Source: JAABRB01 sp963735025 (GTDB lineage: Bacteria > Pseudomonadota > Gammaproteobacteria > Burkholderiales > SG8-39). From it: a stretch of 64,000 nt of DNA. The notes below the pieces were generated by a model. That model made no database searches and was not told the DNA's origin. It was given only the letters and a program-made list of their open reading frames with translations. This document shows, one piece after another, positions 53,940 to 61,869 of the stretch (positions within the stretch are counted from its first letter, which is position 1; each line of letters begins with the position of its first letter). Location of the stretch: positions 1 through 64,000 of the forward strand of contig CAVTJG010000008.1 of assembly GCA_963735025.1 (NCBI GenBank), in the 5' to 3' direction. The position numbers were made by a program, and so were the translations under genes.

Positions 53940-55304
53940 ATGAGCACAAAAAAACGCACCGAGCGCACCGCCACGCGGCGCCAACGCGGCTTCAGCCTGG
54001 TCGAGATCCTGGTCGGCATCCTGATCGGCATGATCGGGATCGTCGTGATCTTTCAGGTCCTTGCGGTGGCCGAGGAGCGCAAGCGCAACACCACGACGGG
54101 CAGCGACGCGCAGAGCGCGGGATCGATCGGCCTCTACCTCCTGCAGCGCGATGCGCAGCTCGCCGGGTACGGATTCGGGACCGCGCATTCGCAGCACATG
54201 GGCTGCATGGTCCACGTGTACGACAAGGATCGTCCGACCGAGAGTGCGGCAGGCGCGCTCGACTTTCCGCTCGCGCCGGCCGTCATCACCCAGGGGGCCG
54301 GCGGTGCCGCCGACACGATCGCGTTCGTGAAGGGCAACCCGACCTACTCCGTCACGCACCGGTTCTTCAAGCTCAAGGACCCCGCGGTCAAGGACAGCGC
54401 GTTGGTCGTCCAGCTCGGCCGGGTCGGCCTCGACTGGGGCAACGTGTTGGTCATGGCGGGGACCCCCGACAAGGGCACGACGACGGGCCTCAAGGATTGC
54501 GCGCTGATCCAGACGACCCATCTTCCCAAGCTCACCACGTTGCCCCCCGGGAACACGGACGAGGTCCTGCACCTCACGGGCTACCAGGACGTGAACGACA
54601 TGCCCCTCAGTCAGCTCCCGGGCGGCGCAACGACGCAACCCAAGTTCAACAATGGCAGCTACCCCACGGCCACCGAGTTCAGCGCGCCCGACGGATATCT
54701 CTATGACCTCGGCAAGCAGCCGCGCCGGACGATCTGGTCGGTGTGCTCGGACGCGTCGATCGCCGACGCGAACAATGTTCCGTGCTTCGGCAACGCGCAG
54801 TTTCGCAACAAGCTCGTCGTCAAGGACACCCTGTTCGACTTTCCCACGGAAGAAGCGGCCGACGGGATCATCAACTTGCAGGCCGAGTACGGCATCGATC
54901 AGAACAACGACGACATGATCGCCGCCAACGAGTGGACCACGTCGCCTCCGGACACGACGCAGGCCGCAAACCCGCTATCACTCTGCAACGCCACCCGGCC
55001 GAGCTGGCGCTGTGTGCGCGCCATCCGGGTCGCGCTGCTCGCCCGCAGCGCGTTCTTCGACAAGACGGCGTGCAGCCCCAATCCGCAATGGTCGGCCGGC
55101 GCCGGCGGCGCACTCACGCGCACCGATTTCGTGATGACGAACGTGGATGGCGCGGCCGACACATTCGGCAATTGCGGCGAGACGCCACCGAGTCCGAACA
55201 ACTGGCGGCACTACCGCTATCGCGTGTACGAGACGGTCATCCCGCTGCGCAACATGATCTGGGGCACTCAGCCGGGCGTCGAATATGCAGGCGGAGGGAG
55301 CTGA
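53940..55304 (+). CDS. pilW: type IV pilus minor pilin PilW
   Basis: 454 residues, starting MSTKKRTERTATRRQRG before FSLVEILVGILIGMIGIVV. PilW is the largest of the minor pilins. A DQNNDDMIAANE segment near residue 320 resembles a Ca-binding loop. The ATG at 53940 comes 14 bp after the pilV stop. The operon order fimT-pilV-pilW-pilX-pilY1 is the standard one. Confidence 0.9.
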   Translation: MSTKKRTERTATRRQRGFSLVEILVGILIGMIGIVVIFQVLAVAEERKRNTTTGSDAQSAGSIGLYLLQRDAQLAGYGFGTAHSQHMGCMVHVYDKDRPTESAAGALDFPLAPAVITQGAGGAADTIAFVKGNPTYSVTHRFFKLKDPAVKDSALVVQLGRVGLDWGNVLVMAGTPDKGTTTGLKDCALIQTTHLPKLTTLPPGNTDEVLHLTGYQDVNDMPLSQLPGGATTQPKFNNGSYPTATEFSAPDGYLYDLGKQPRRTIWSVCSDASIADANNVPCFGNAQFRNKLVVKDTLFDFPTEEAADGIINLQAEYGIDQNNDDMIAANEWTTSPPDTTQAANPLSLCNATRPSWRCVRAIRVALLARSAFFDKTACSPNPQWSAGAGGALTRTDFVMTNVDGAADTFGNCGETPPSPNNWRHYRYRVYETVIPLRNMIWGTQPGVEYAGGGS

Positions 55305-55305
55305 G

Positions 55306-55980
55306 ATGGCCATGCCGATCCACATGCCAACACGGGAACCGGTCACCATGGAAACTCGTGCATCGATCGTCGCCGGACGTAACCGGCGACCGGTCACGCC
55401 GCCGAAAACCGAGCGCGGCGTGGTGGTCTTCATCGCACTCATCGTGCTCGTCGCGATGACGCTGGCAGGGCTTGCGGTGATGCGCTCCTCGAGCACCGCG
55501 ATCCTCAGCGCAGGCAACCTGTCGTTCAAGCAGGGCTCGGTCCTCTCGGGCGACGCCGGCATCGAGCGGGCGATCACCGACTTTCTCCGCGCGCCGACGA
55601 CCGGGGCGGTTGTGCTCGAGAACGATAATCCCGCGCAGGGCTACTACGCGTCATGGTTCGACGGCGCCCCGTCGGGCGGGAAGGCCTTCGACCCGATCAC
55701 CTGGGGCTCCTGGGGCGATGCGACCAAGCGGGCCGTTGCGGGCAAGGACGCGGCAGGCAACACCGTCTACTACGTCATTCACCGGATGTGCACGGACATC
55801 GGGCCCGTCGACCAGGACAAGTGCGTCGTCCTGGGGGGCGACCTCACCAGCAGCTCGAAGGGTGGCGGGCAATACGGCGAAAAGGCGCTCAAGGACGTTT
55901 CCAGGCCCTATTTCCGGATCACCGCCCGGATCGAAGGGCCCAAGCAGACCATAAGCTACGTGCAGTCGATGATCTACTAG
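55306..55980 (+). CDS. pilX: type IV pilus assembly protein PilX
   Basis: 224 residues. The PilX-type N-terminal segment (ERGVVVFIALIVLVAMTLAG) begins near residue 37 after an unusually long polar leader (MAMPIHMPTREP...), and the rest is the PilX C-terminal domain. Unlike other pilins, the position before the helix is RG, with a Val in place of Phe at mature position 1. The ATG lies 1 bp after the pilW stop, with GGAGG upstream. Confidence 0.88.
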   Translation: MAMPIHMPTREPVTMETRASIVAGRNRRPVTPPKTERGVVVFIALIVLVAMTLAGLAVMRSSSTAILSAGNLSFKQGSVLSGDAGIERAITDFLRAPTTGAVVLENDNPAQGYYASWFDGAPSGGKAFDPITWGSWGDATKRAVAGKDAAGNTVYYVIHRMCTDIGPVDQDKCVVLGGDLTSSSKGGGQYGEKALKDVSRPYFRITARIEGPKQTISYVQSMIY

Positions 55981-56025
55981 ATCGAATCAAGCGACGGAAT
56001 CTTTCCAGTGTCCAGGAGACCTCTC

Positions 56026-59000
56026 ATGATACTCAAGCCTCGTGAACAGACCGCGCGCGGCAGCCTCGTCAGGCGGCTCATCGCCGGCGCGACGCTTGCG
56101 ACATTCGTTGCGGCGCCGCCCTCGGCGCTGGCCGCACTCACCGACATCTCGAACTCGCCGATCTCGAGCTCGGCGACGACGACCATTCCGCCGAACATCC
56201 TGTTCATCCTCGACGGCTCGGGCAGTATGGACAGCGATTACATGCCGGATTCGGCGAGCGGCTACGCCGGCGACATCGGCGGGAAGAACCGTCTCTGCAA
56301 CACGATCTACTACAACCCGAACATCACCTACGTGCTGCCGAAGAACTCGGACGGCACGGACTTCGCCGCGCCGAGCTTCACCAATGCGCCGAAAGACGGC
56401 TTTCCATCCAACTCGCCGTCGGGAACCGCAAACCTGAGCAGCAGCTTCCAGCCGAACAGCAGCTCTTCTTCCGAGCCGGCGTACTACTACAAGTGGACGC
56501 CCAATGTCGCGGGCGTGATGCCGAACAACAATGATTGCGGCCGGAGCGACAGCACCAGCTTTCCGCACGTCGATGTGACCGGCAACGGAACGTGGACCAA
56601 GGTCCGCATCGCGGCGGCCGAGCAGCAGAACTTCGCCAACTGGTACAGCTTCTACCGCACGCGTCTCATGATGATGAAGACGTCGTCGGGCCTCGCGTTT
56701 GCCGGCCTGAACGACAGCTTCCGGATCGGCTTCATCACGATCTGCCCGGACGGCTCGAGCTGCAACAGCGACACCGCGCTGGTGCCGGTCAAGCCCGCGT
56801 ACTACCTCAAGATCGACAACTTCACCCCGACTCACAAGGCGGCGTGGTTCGCGAAGTTCTACGGCCAGCAGGCCAACTCCTTCACGCCGCTGCGCCAGGC
56901 GCTTGCGCGCGCGGGACGACACTTCGCCGGCAAGACCGACGGCATCAACAACGGCATGCCGGACGATCCGGTCCAGTACTCCTGCCAGCAGAACTTCTCG
57001 ATCCTGACCACGGACGGCTACTGGAACTACGGTCGCGGCAAGCAGTTGAACGGCAGCACCGACATCGGGGGGCAGGACCAGAACCTCGGCCTGACGCCGC
57101 GCCCGATGTTCGACGGCGGGACGTCCACCACCACGACCGATGTGGTCGAGGACCAGGACCGCTACACCCGGCAGAACGGCGGCTGCCCTTTCGGCCGGCG
57201 GCGCGATTCGCGACAGAAGTTCACCACTACCACCGTGGACCAGTCGGGCACGACCAATACTTCCGTGAGCTACGGCCCGACCAGCCAGACGAGCGGCTGC
57301 TGGACCGGCCCACCCGGATCGACGTCGACCAACTGGATGACGACCAACACGGTCACCAACGGCCCGACCGTCACGAGCACCGGCGGAACCGCGAACACGC
57401 TCTCCGACGTGGCGGAGTATTACTACCGCACGGACCTGCGCCCCACGGGTTCGCTCAACGCCTCCGGCGTCGACGTGAGCAAGGACAACGTGCCGCAGGC
57501 GGGCACCGGCGTCGAGGACGACAAGGCGCGTCACCAGCACATGACGACATTCACCCTCGGCCTCGGCGTCTCCGGACAGCTCAACTACCAGGAAGACTAC
57601 AAGACTGCCACCACCGGCGATTTCGCGAAGATCCGAACCGGCCAGCTGGGCTGGCCCGATCCCAACCCGGGCTCGCCGAACGGCGGGACGTCCGCCGAGA
57701 ACCTCGCGCGGATCGACGACCTGTGGCACGCCGCAGTCAACGGCCGGGGGAACGCGTACAGCGCCACCGATCCGGTGACGCTCGCGGTCGCGCTCAAGAC
57801 GGCGCTCTCCGCGATCCAGGCCAAGCTCTCCTCGGCCGCTGCCGCGGCGACCTCGAGCCTCGAGCCGACGGTCACCGACCGGCTCGCGTTCACGCCGACC
57901 TACGTGACGGCGGACTGGACCGGCGAGGTGGAGGCGTACCAGATCGACCTCAACACCGGACAGCTCGTGCAACCGCGCGTGTGGTCGGCCCGTGACAAAC
58001 TCAACCTGAAGACCAAGGCCACCTGCGACACGCGCAACATCTACCTCTACCGGAAAGGCGCGACCGGAAATCTGGTTGATTTCACCCTCGGCACCACGAA
58101 GTGCGACGCCGGCGGCAACCCGACCATTCCGCTGGCAGACGGCATCACCGACGCGGCCGATCTCACGTTGCTCAAATCGGCCAATATGACCTCTCTGACC
58201 CAGTGGGGACTGATGACCGACGGGACGAGCGGCACTGTCGACCAGCGTTCGCTGATCGGCGGCGCAAACATCGTCAACTACCTGCGCGGCCAGCGCGGCA
58301 TGGAAGGCTTCACGCCGAATGACGCGACCAAGCTGTACCGGACGCGCAAGCACGTACTCGGCGACGTCGTGAACTCGACGCCGGTCTACGTGCGTCAGCC
58401 CTACTTTGACTACTCCGACCCGGGATACGCGGCGTTCAAATCGGCAAACACCAACCGCACACCGATGGTGCTCGTCGGCAGCAACGCCGGAACGTTCCAC
58501 GCCTTCGCCGGCTACGACGACGTGAACACCGGTGGCGAGGAGCTCTGGGCGTACGTACCGCGCATGGTGCTGCCGAATCTCTACAAGATCGCCGACACGA
58601 ACTGGTCGAACCTGCACGAGTACTCGGTCGATGCAACGGCGACGGTCGGGGACGTGAATCTCGGAACGACCGCGACCCCCGACTGGCGGACCATCGCAAT
58701 CGCCGGCCTGAACAAGGGTGGCCGGGGCTTCTTTGCCCTGGACGTGACCAACCCGTCCGTGCCGCAGGCGCTCTGGGAGTTCACGCTGCCCCCGGGCGCC
58801 ACGACCAGCTCCTGCTCCGCGCCGGACAACTCGTCCGATTGCGACATCGGATCCAGCTACGGCAATCCGGTGATCAGCAAGCTCGAGGACGGGAGATGGG
58901 TGGCGTTCGTGACCTCGGGGCTCAACAACGTGAGCCCGGGCAGCGGAGAAGGCTATCTCTACGTGCTCGACATCAAGACGGGGAAATGGATCTACAAGAT

Positions 59001-59841
59001 CCCGACCGGCAAGGGTGACACGACCACGCCGAGCGGCCTCACGAAGATCCGCAACTGGGTGGACGGCAACTCGTCGCAGAACAACACCACGGCCAGGGTT
59101 TACGGCGTGGACATTCTCGGCAACGTCTTCCGGTTCGACGTGAATGACAAGTTCGGCAAGGGCACGCCGACGGCTCACCTGCTCGCGACGCTCTCGGACG
59201 GCACCAATCCGCAGCCGATCACGACGCGCCCCGAGCTCGCCGAAGTCGGCAGCCCGCCGGTCCCGTTCGTGTACGTTGCAACTGGTCGTTATCTCGCCGC
59301 TAACGACGTGACCGACACCCAGCTCCAGAGCCTGTACGCGATCAGCGATCCGCTCGACACGACGACCACCTGGACCAATCCGCGCTCCGCCTTCGGGCAG
59401 GTCAAGATGACGTCGAGCGGGGCGAATCGATTCGCGGAATGCGCAGTCGACCCGACGCTGACCAATTGCACCTCGGGCGGGGGCTGGTACGCAGACTGGC
59501 CGGAAAAGGGCGAACGGACGAACGTGGACATGAAGCTGCAGCTCGGTGCGATCGTCGTGGCGACCAACGTCCCGGCGAACACCGCGTGCGAACCGGGCGG
59601 CACCAGCTACATCAATGCGTTCAACTTCAAGTCCGGTCTCGCCGCGGAAGGCTCGGGGGTTCCGGTTGGGAAGCAGTTCTCGAGCGCGCTCGCGGTCGGT
59701 ATCAACATCATCCGGCTACCGAACGGCAAGGTGGTGGTGGTCGGCATGGACGCGAGCGGCACGCCGCAGGTCGCCGACGTCAACCCCTTCAAGCAGGGGG
59801 TCGAAGGCAAGCGCATCACGTGGCGTGAGATCTCCGACTGA
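56026..59841 (+). CDS. pilY1: type IV pilus tip adhesin PilY1
   Basis: 1271 residues. A signal peptide ends near residue 36 (PPSALA). The N-terminal VWA domain has the MIDAS DGSGSM near 65-70; long Thr/Ser/Asn-rich stretches follow (to about 470), then the C-terminal quinoprotein-like beta-propeller (VLVGSNAGTFHAFAGYDD, VVNSTPVYVRQPY) from about 770. PilY1 sits at the pilus tip and controls extension, retraction and surface sensing. AGGAG lies 7 bp before the ATG. It is the last gene before a strong terminator. Confidence 0.93.
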   Translation: MILKPREQTARGSLVRRLIAGATLATFVAAPPSALAALTDISNSPISSSATTTIPPNILFILDGSGSMDSDYMPDSASGYAGDIGGKNRLCNTIYYNPNITYVLPKNSDGTDFAAPSFTNAPKDGFPSNSPSGTANLSSSFQPNSSSSSEPAYYYKWTPNVAGVMPNNNDCGRSDSTSFPHVDVTGNGTWTKVRIAAAEQQNFANWYSFYRTRLMMMKTSSGLAFAGLNDSFRIGFITICPDGSSCNSDTALVPVKPAYYLKIDNFTPTHKAAWFAKFYGQQANSFTPLRQALARAGRHFAGKTDGINNGMPDDPVQYSCQQNFSILTTDGYWNYGRGKQLNGSTDIGGQDQNLGLTPRPMFDGGTSTTTTDVVEDQDRYTRQNGGCPFGRRRDSRQKFTTTTVDQSGTTNTSVSYGPTSQTSGCWTGPPGSTSTNWMTTNTVTNGPTVTSTGGTANTLSDVAEYYYRTDLRPTGSLNASGVDVSKDNVPQAGTGVEDDKARHQHMTTFTLGLGVSGQLNYQEDYKTATTGDFAKIRTGQLGWPDPNPGSPNGGTSAENLARIDDLWHAAVNGRGNAYSATDPVTLAVALKTALSAIQAKLSSAAAAATSSLEPTVTDRLAFTPTYVTADWTGEVEAYQIDLNTGQLVQPRVWSARDKLNLKTKATCDTRNIYLYRKGATGNLVDFTLGTTKCDAGGNPTIPLADGITDAADLTLLKSANMTSLTQWGLMTDGTSGTVDQRSLIGGANIVNYLRGQRGMEGFTPNDATKLYRTRKHVLGDVVNSTPVYVRQPYFDYSDPGYAAFKSANTNRTPMVLVGSNAGTFHAFAGYDDVNTGGEELWAYVPRMVLPNLYKIADTNWSNLHEYSVDATATVGDVNLGTTATPDWRTIAIAGLNKGGRGFFALDVTNPSVPQALWEFTLPPGATTSSCSAPDNSSDCDIGSSYGNPVISKLEDGRWVAFVTSGLNNVSPGSGEGYLYVLDIKTGKWIYKIPTGKGDTTTPSGLTKIRNWVDGNSSQNNTTARVYGVDILGNVFRFDVNDKFGKGTPTAHLLATLSDGTNPQPITTRPELAEVGSPPVPFVYVATGRYLAANDVTDTQLQSLYAISDPLDTTTTWTNPRSAFGQVKMTSSGANRFAECAVDPTLTNCTSGGGWYADWPEKGERTNVDMKLQLGAIVVATNVPANTACEPGGTSYINAFNFKSGLAAEGSGVPVGKQFSSALAVGINIIRLPNGKVVVVGMDASGTPQVADVNPFKQGVEGKRITWREISD

Positions 59842-59862
59842 CGGAGAAACGCCGAAAGCCAG

Positions 59863-59901
59863 GGGCTCGCGCAGATCGCAAGGTCTGCGCGAGCCCTTTT
59901 T
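59863..59901 (+). terminator. strong rho-independent terminator of the pilin operon
   Basis: GGGCTCGCGCAGA (59863-59875) and TCTGCGCGAGCCC (59884-59896) form a perfect 13-bp stem followed by TTTTT. Confidence 0.93.
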
Positions 59902-59929
59902 CATGCGAGTCGTACGAGGTTTGGCAAAC

Positions 59930-60397
59930 ATGAACTCTGACATCCGCTCTGCAGTTCCGGCACGTGCCCCCTACGTCGGGGCAATGCGGTTCGTGATCGC
60001 CTTCGTCGCGTCGTTCGCCCTGCACGCGAGCGTGGCGATCGCTGCGCCGGTCGCTGCCCCCACGAAGCCGGCGATCGGGTCCGCAGACCCGGTCTACTAC
60101 AAGCGTTCACAGCTGGAGGCGCGCCCGTACATCGTGACCAAAGTCGATCCGCAATATCCCTGGGGTGGCCCGCCGAACGGCGGCAAGGCGCGCATCCGGC
60201 TCTTCATCAATGAGCGTGGATTCGTCGACCGGGTGGCCATCGTGGAATCCACCGCGTCTCCCAAGTTCGGCGAGGCCGCCGCGGACGCGTTCCGGAAAGC
60301 GCAGTTCGAGCCGGGGAAGCTCAAGGGCGTGGCGGTGAAGAGCCAGGTCCTGATCGAAGTGGACTTCCCCTCGTTGCTGCCGCCGGGCGTGAAGTAG
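59930..60397 (+). CDS. TonB C-terminal-domain protein
   Basis: 155 residues. A hydrophobic N-terminus (MRFVIAFVASFALHASVAIA, starting at residue 19) acts as a signal peptide or anchor, followed by a TonB-type C-terminal domain: RPYIVTKVDPQYPWGG, KARIRLFINERGFVDRVAIV, FRKAQFEPGKLKGVAVKSQV. The long Pro/Lys-rich spacer of TonB is missing, so it may not reach outer-membrane receptors in the usual way. ATG 59984 is an alternative start that begins at the signal sequence. It follows the pilY1 terminator, so it has its own promoter. Confidence 0.8.
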   Translation: MNSDIRSAVPARAPYVGAMRFVIAFVASFALHASVAIAAPVAAPTKPAIGSADPVYYKRSQLEARPYIVTKVDPQYPWGGPPNGGKARIRLFINERGFVDRVAIVESTASPKFGEAAADAFRKAQFEPGKLKGVAVKSQVLIEVDFPSLLPPGVK

Positions 60398-60426
60398 TTC
60401 GGGAAAGGCGGCACCCCCCACCCCGC

Positions 60427-61356
60427 CTACGTCGCTGCGTGCAGCCCCTTCGGCAGCGGGAATCTGACGTGCTCCTCGACACCCTTTAGCGTCTGCACGC
60501 GGGTGGCGCCGAGCGCGCGCAGGCGCTCGATCACCTCTTGCACCAGCACTTCGGGCGCTGACGCGCCGGCGGTGACCCCGACGCGACGCTTGTCCACGAG
60601 CCACGCGGGATCCAGGCCCTGCGCGTTGTCGACCATGTATGCCGGCACGCCCATGTTGGCCGCCACTTCGCGCAGCCGGTTGGAATTGGAGCTGTTCGGC
60701 GAACCGACCACGATGACGACGTCGGTCTGCGGGGCCATGAGCTTCACGGCATCCTGCCGGTTCTGCGTCGCATAGCAGATATCGTCCTTCTTCGGACCGA
60801 TGATTTCAGGAAACCGGCGCCGCAGCGCCGCGACGATCGCCGCGGCATCGTCGACCGAGAGCGTGGTCTGGGTCACATAAGCGAGATTCGCGGGATCGGC
60901 CACCTCGAGCCCCTCGACGTCGGCGACGTTCTCGACGAGATACATGCCCCCCTCGGACTGGCCCATCGTCCCCTCGACCTCGGGATGGCCGCGGTGCCCG
61001 ATCATCACGACTTCGCGGTCTTCCGTGCGACGCCGCGCGAGCTCCACGTGCACCTTGGTGACGAGCGGGCAGGTGGCGTCGAACACCCGCAGCCCGCGGG
61101 CCGCGGCATCGTGCTGCACGGCCTTCGACACGCCGTGCGCCGAGAAGACCACGGTGGCGCCGGGCGGCACCTCCGTCAGTTCCTCCACGAACACCGCACC
61201 CTTGGCGCGCAAGCCGTCAACGACGAAGCGATTGTGCACGATCTCGTGACGGACGTAGATCGGCGCGCCGTGGAGCTCCAATGCGCGCTCCACGATCTCG
61301 ATCGCGCGGTCGACTCCGGCGCAGAATCCGCGCGGATTGGCGAGTATGACTTCCAT
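60427..61356 (-). CDS. ispH: 4-hydroxy-3-methylbut-2-enyl diphosphate reductase
   Basis: 309 residues of the last MEP-pathway enzyme, an iron-sulfur protein that makes IPP and DMAPP. The cluster cysteines are in NPRGFCAGVDRA (Cys13), DATCPLVTKVH and ICYATQNRQ, and the substrate motifs are SAHGVSKAV and GSPNSSNSNRL. The ATG at 61356 is the typical family start. In this sequence no stop codon separates it from lspA. Synteny ileS-lspA-ispH next to minor pilins is conserved. Confidence 0.95.
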   Translation of the reverse strand: MEVILANPRGFCAGVDRAIEIVERALELHGAPIYVRHEIVHNRFVVDGLRAKGAVFVEELTEVPPGATVVFSAHGVSKAVQHDAAARGLRVFDATCPLVTKVHVELARRRTEDREVVMIGHRGHPEVEGTMGQSEGGMYLVENVADVEGLEVADPANLAYVTQTTLSVDDAAAIVAALRRRFPEIIGPKKDDICYATQNRQDAVKLMAPQTDVVIVVGSPNSSNSNRLREVAANMGVPAYMVDNAQGLDPAWLVDKRRVGVTAGASAPEVLVQEVIERLRALGATRVQTLKGVEEHVRFPLPKGLHAAT

Positions 61357-61869
61357 ACTCGGCGATTCTAAGACCTTTCGCCGCGCGGCCAGCAGAGTGT
61401 CGAGGATCAGGAGCGCTGCGCCGACCGTGATCGCGGAATCCGCGACATTGAACGCCGGCCAATGCCACCCGAAGGCGTGGAAATCGAGGAAGTCCACGAC
61501 CTTGCCGAGCGTCAGCCGGTCGTAGAGATTGCCGATCGCGCCACCCATGATCAGCGTGAGGCCGCTACTGAAGAGTCGCTCGCTCGCATGGCGCCGGAGC
61601 AGCACGACGATCACCACCGCCGCGGCCACCGTGACCGTGACGAAGAATTCCCGCTGCCACCCCGACGCTCCGGCGAGAAAGCTGAAGGCCGCGCCGGTGT
61701 TGAAAACGAGCACGAGATTGAAGAATCCCGTGACGGGCACGACCTCGCCCGGCGTGAGCTGCGACTGAACCAGCGCCTTGACCGCCTGATCGACCAAGGC
61801 GAGCGCAATCGCGACGGCGATCCATGAGCCAACCCGCGGCCAGGGCGCACGCGCCCCCTCAGCGCTCAA
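61357..61869 (-). CDS. lspA: lipoprotein signal peptidase (open-ended into ispH)
   Basis: About 170 residues. Four membrane helices, with the catalytic aspartates in NLYDRLTLGKVVDF and FNVADSAITVG, and FNTGAAFSFLAG. LspA cleaves the signal of prolipoproteins. The start appears to be a TTG (61869) overlapping the ileS stop. The end is abnormal: the frame runs on (RRKVLESPS) straight into the ispH ATG. Near 61370 the bases TTAG would be a stop one frame away, so a single-base insertion may have removed the natural stop; a true fusion is less likely. Confidence 0.85.

Noticed and set aside
55987..59178. 1063-codon minus-strand open frame opposite pilY1
   Set aside because: It is Arg/Val/Gly-rich with no domain, and the plus strand has a complete PilY1 with signal peptide and VWA motif. 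High GC creates such antisense frames.
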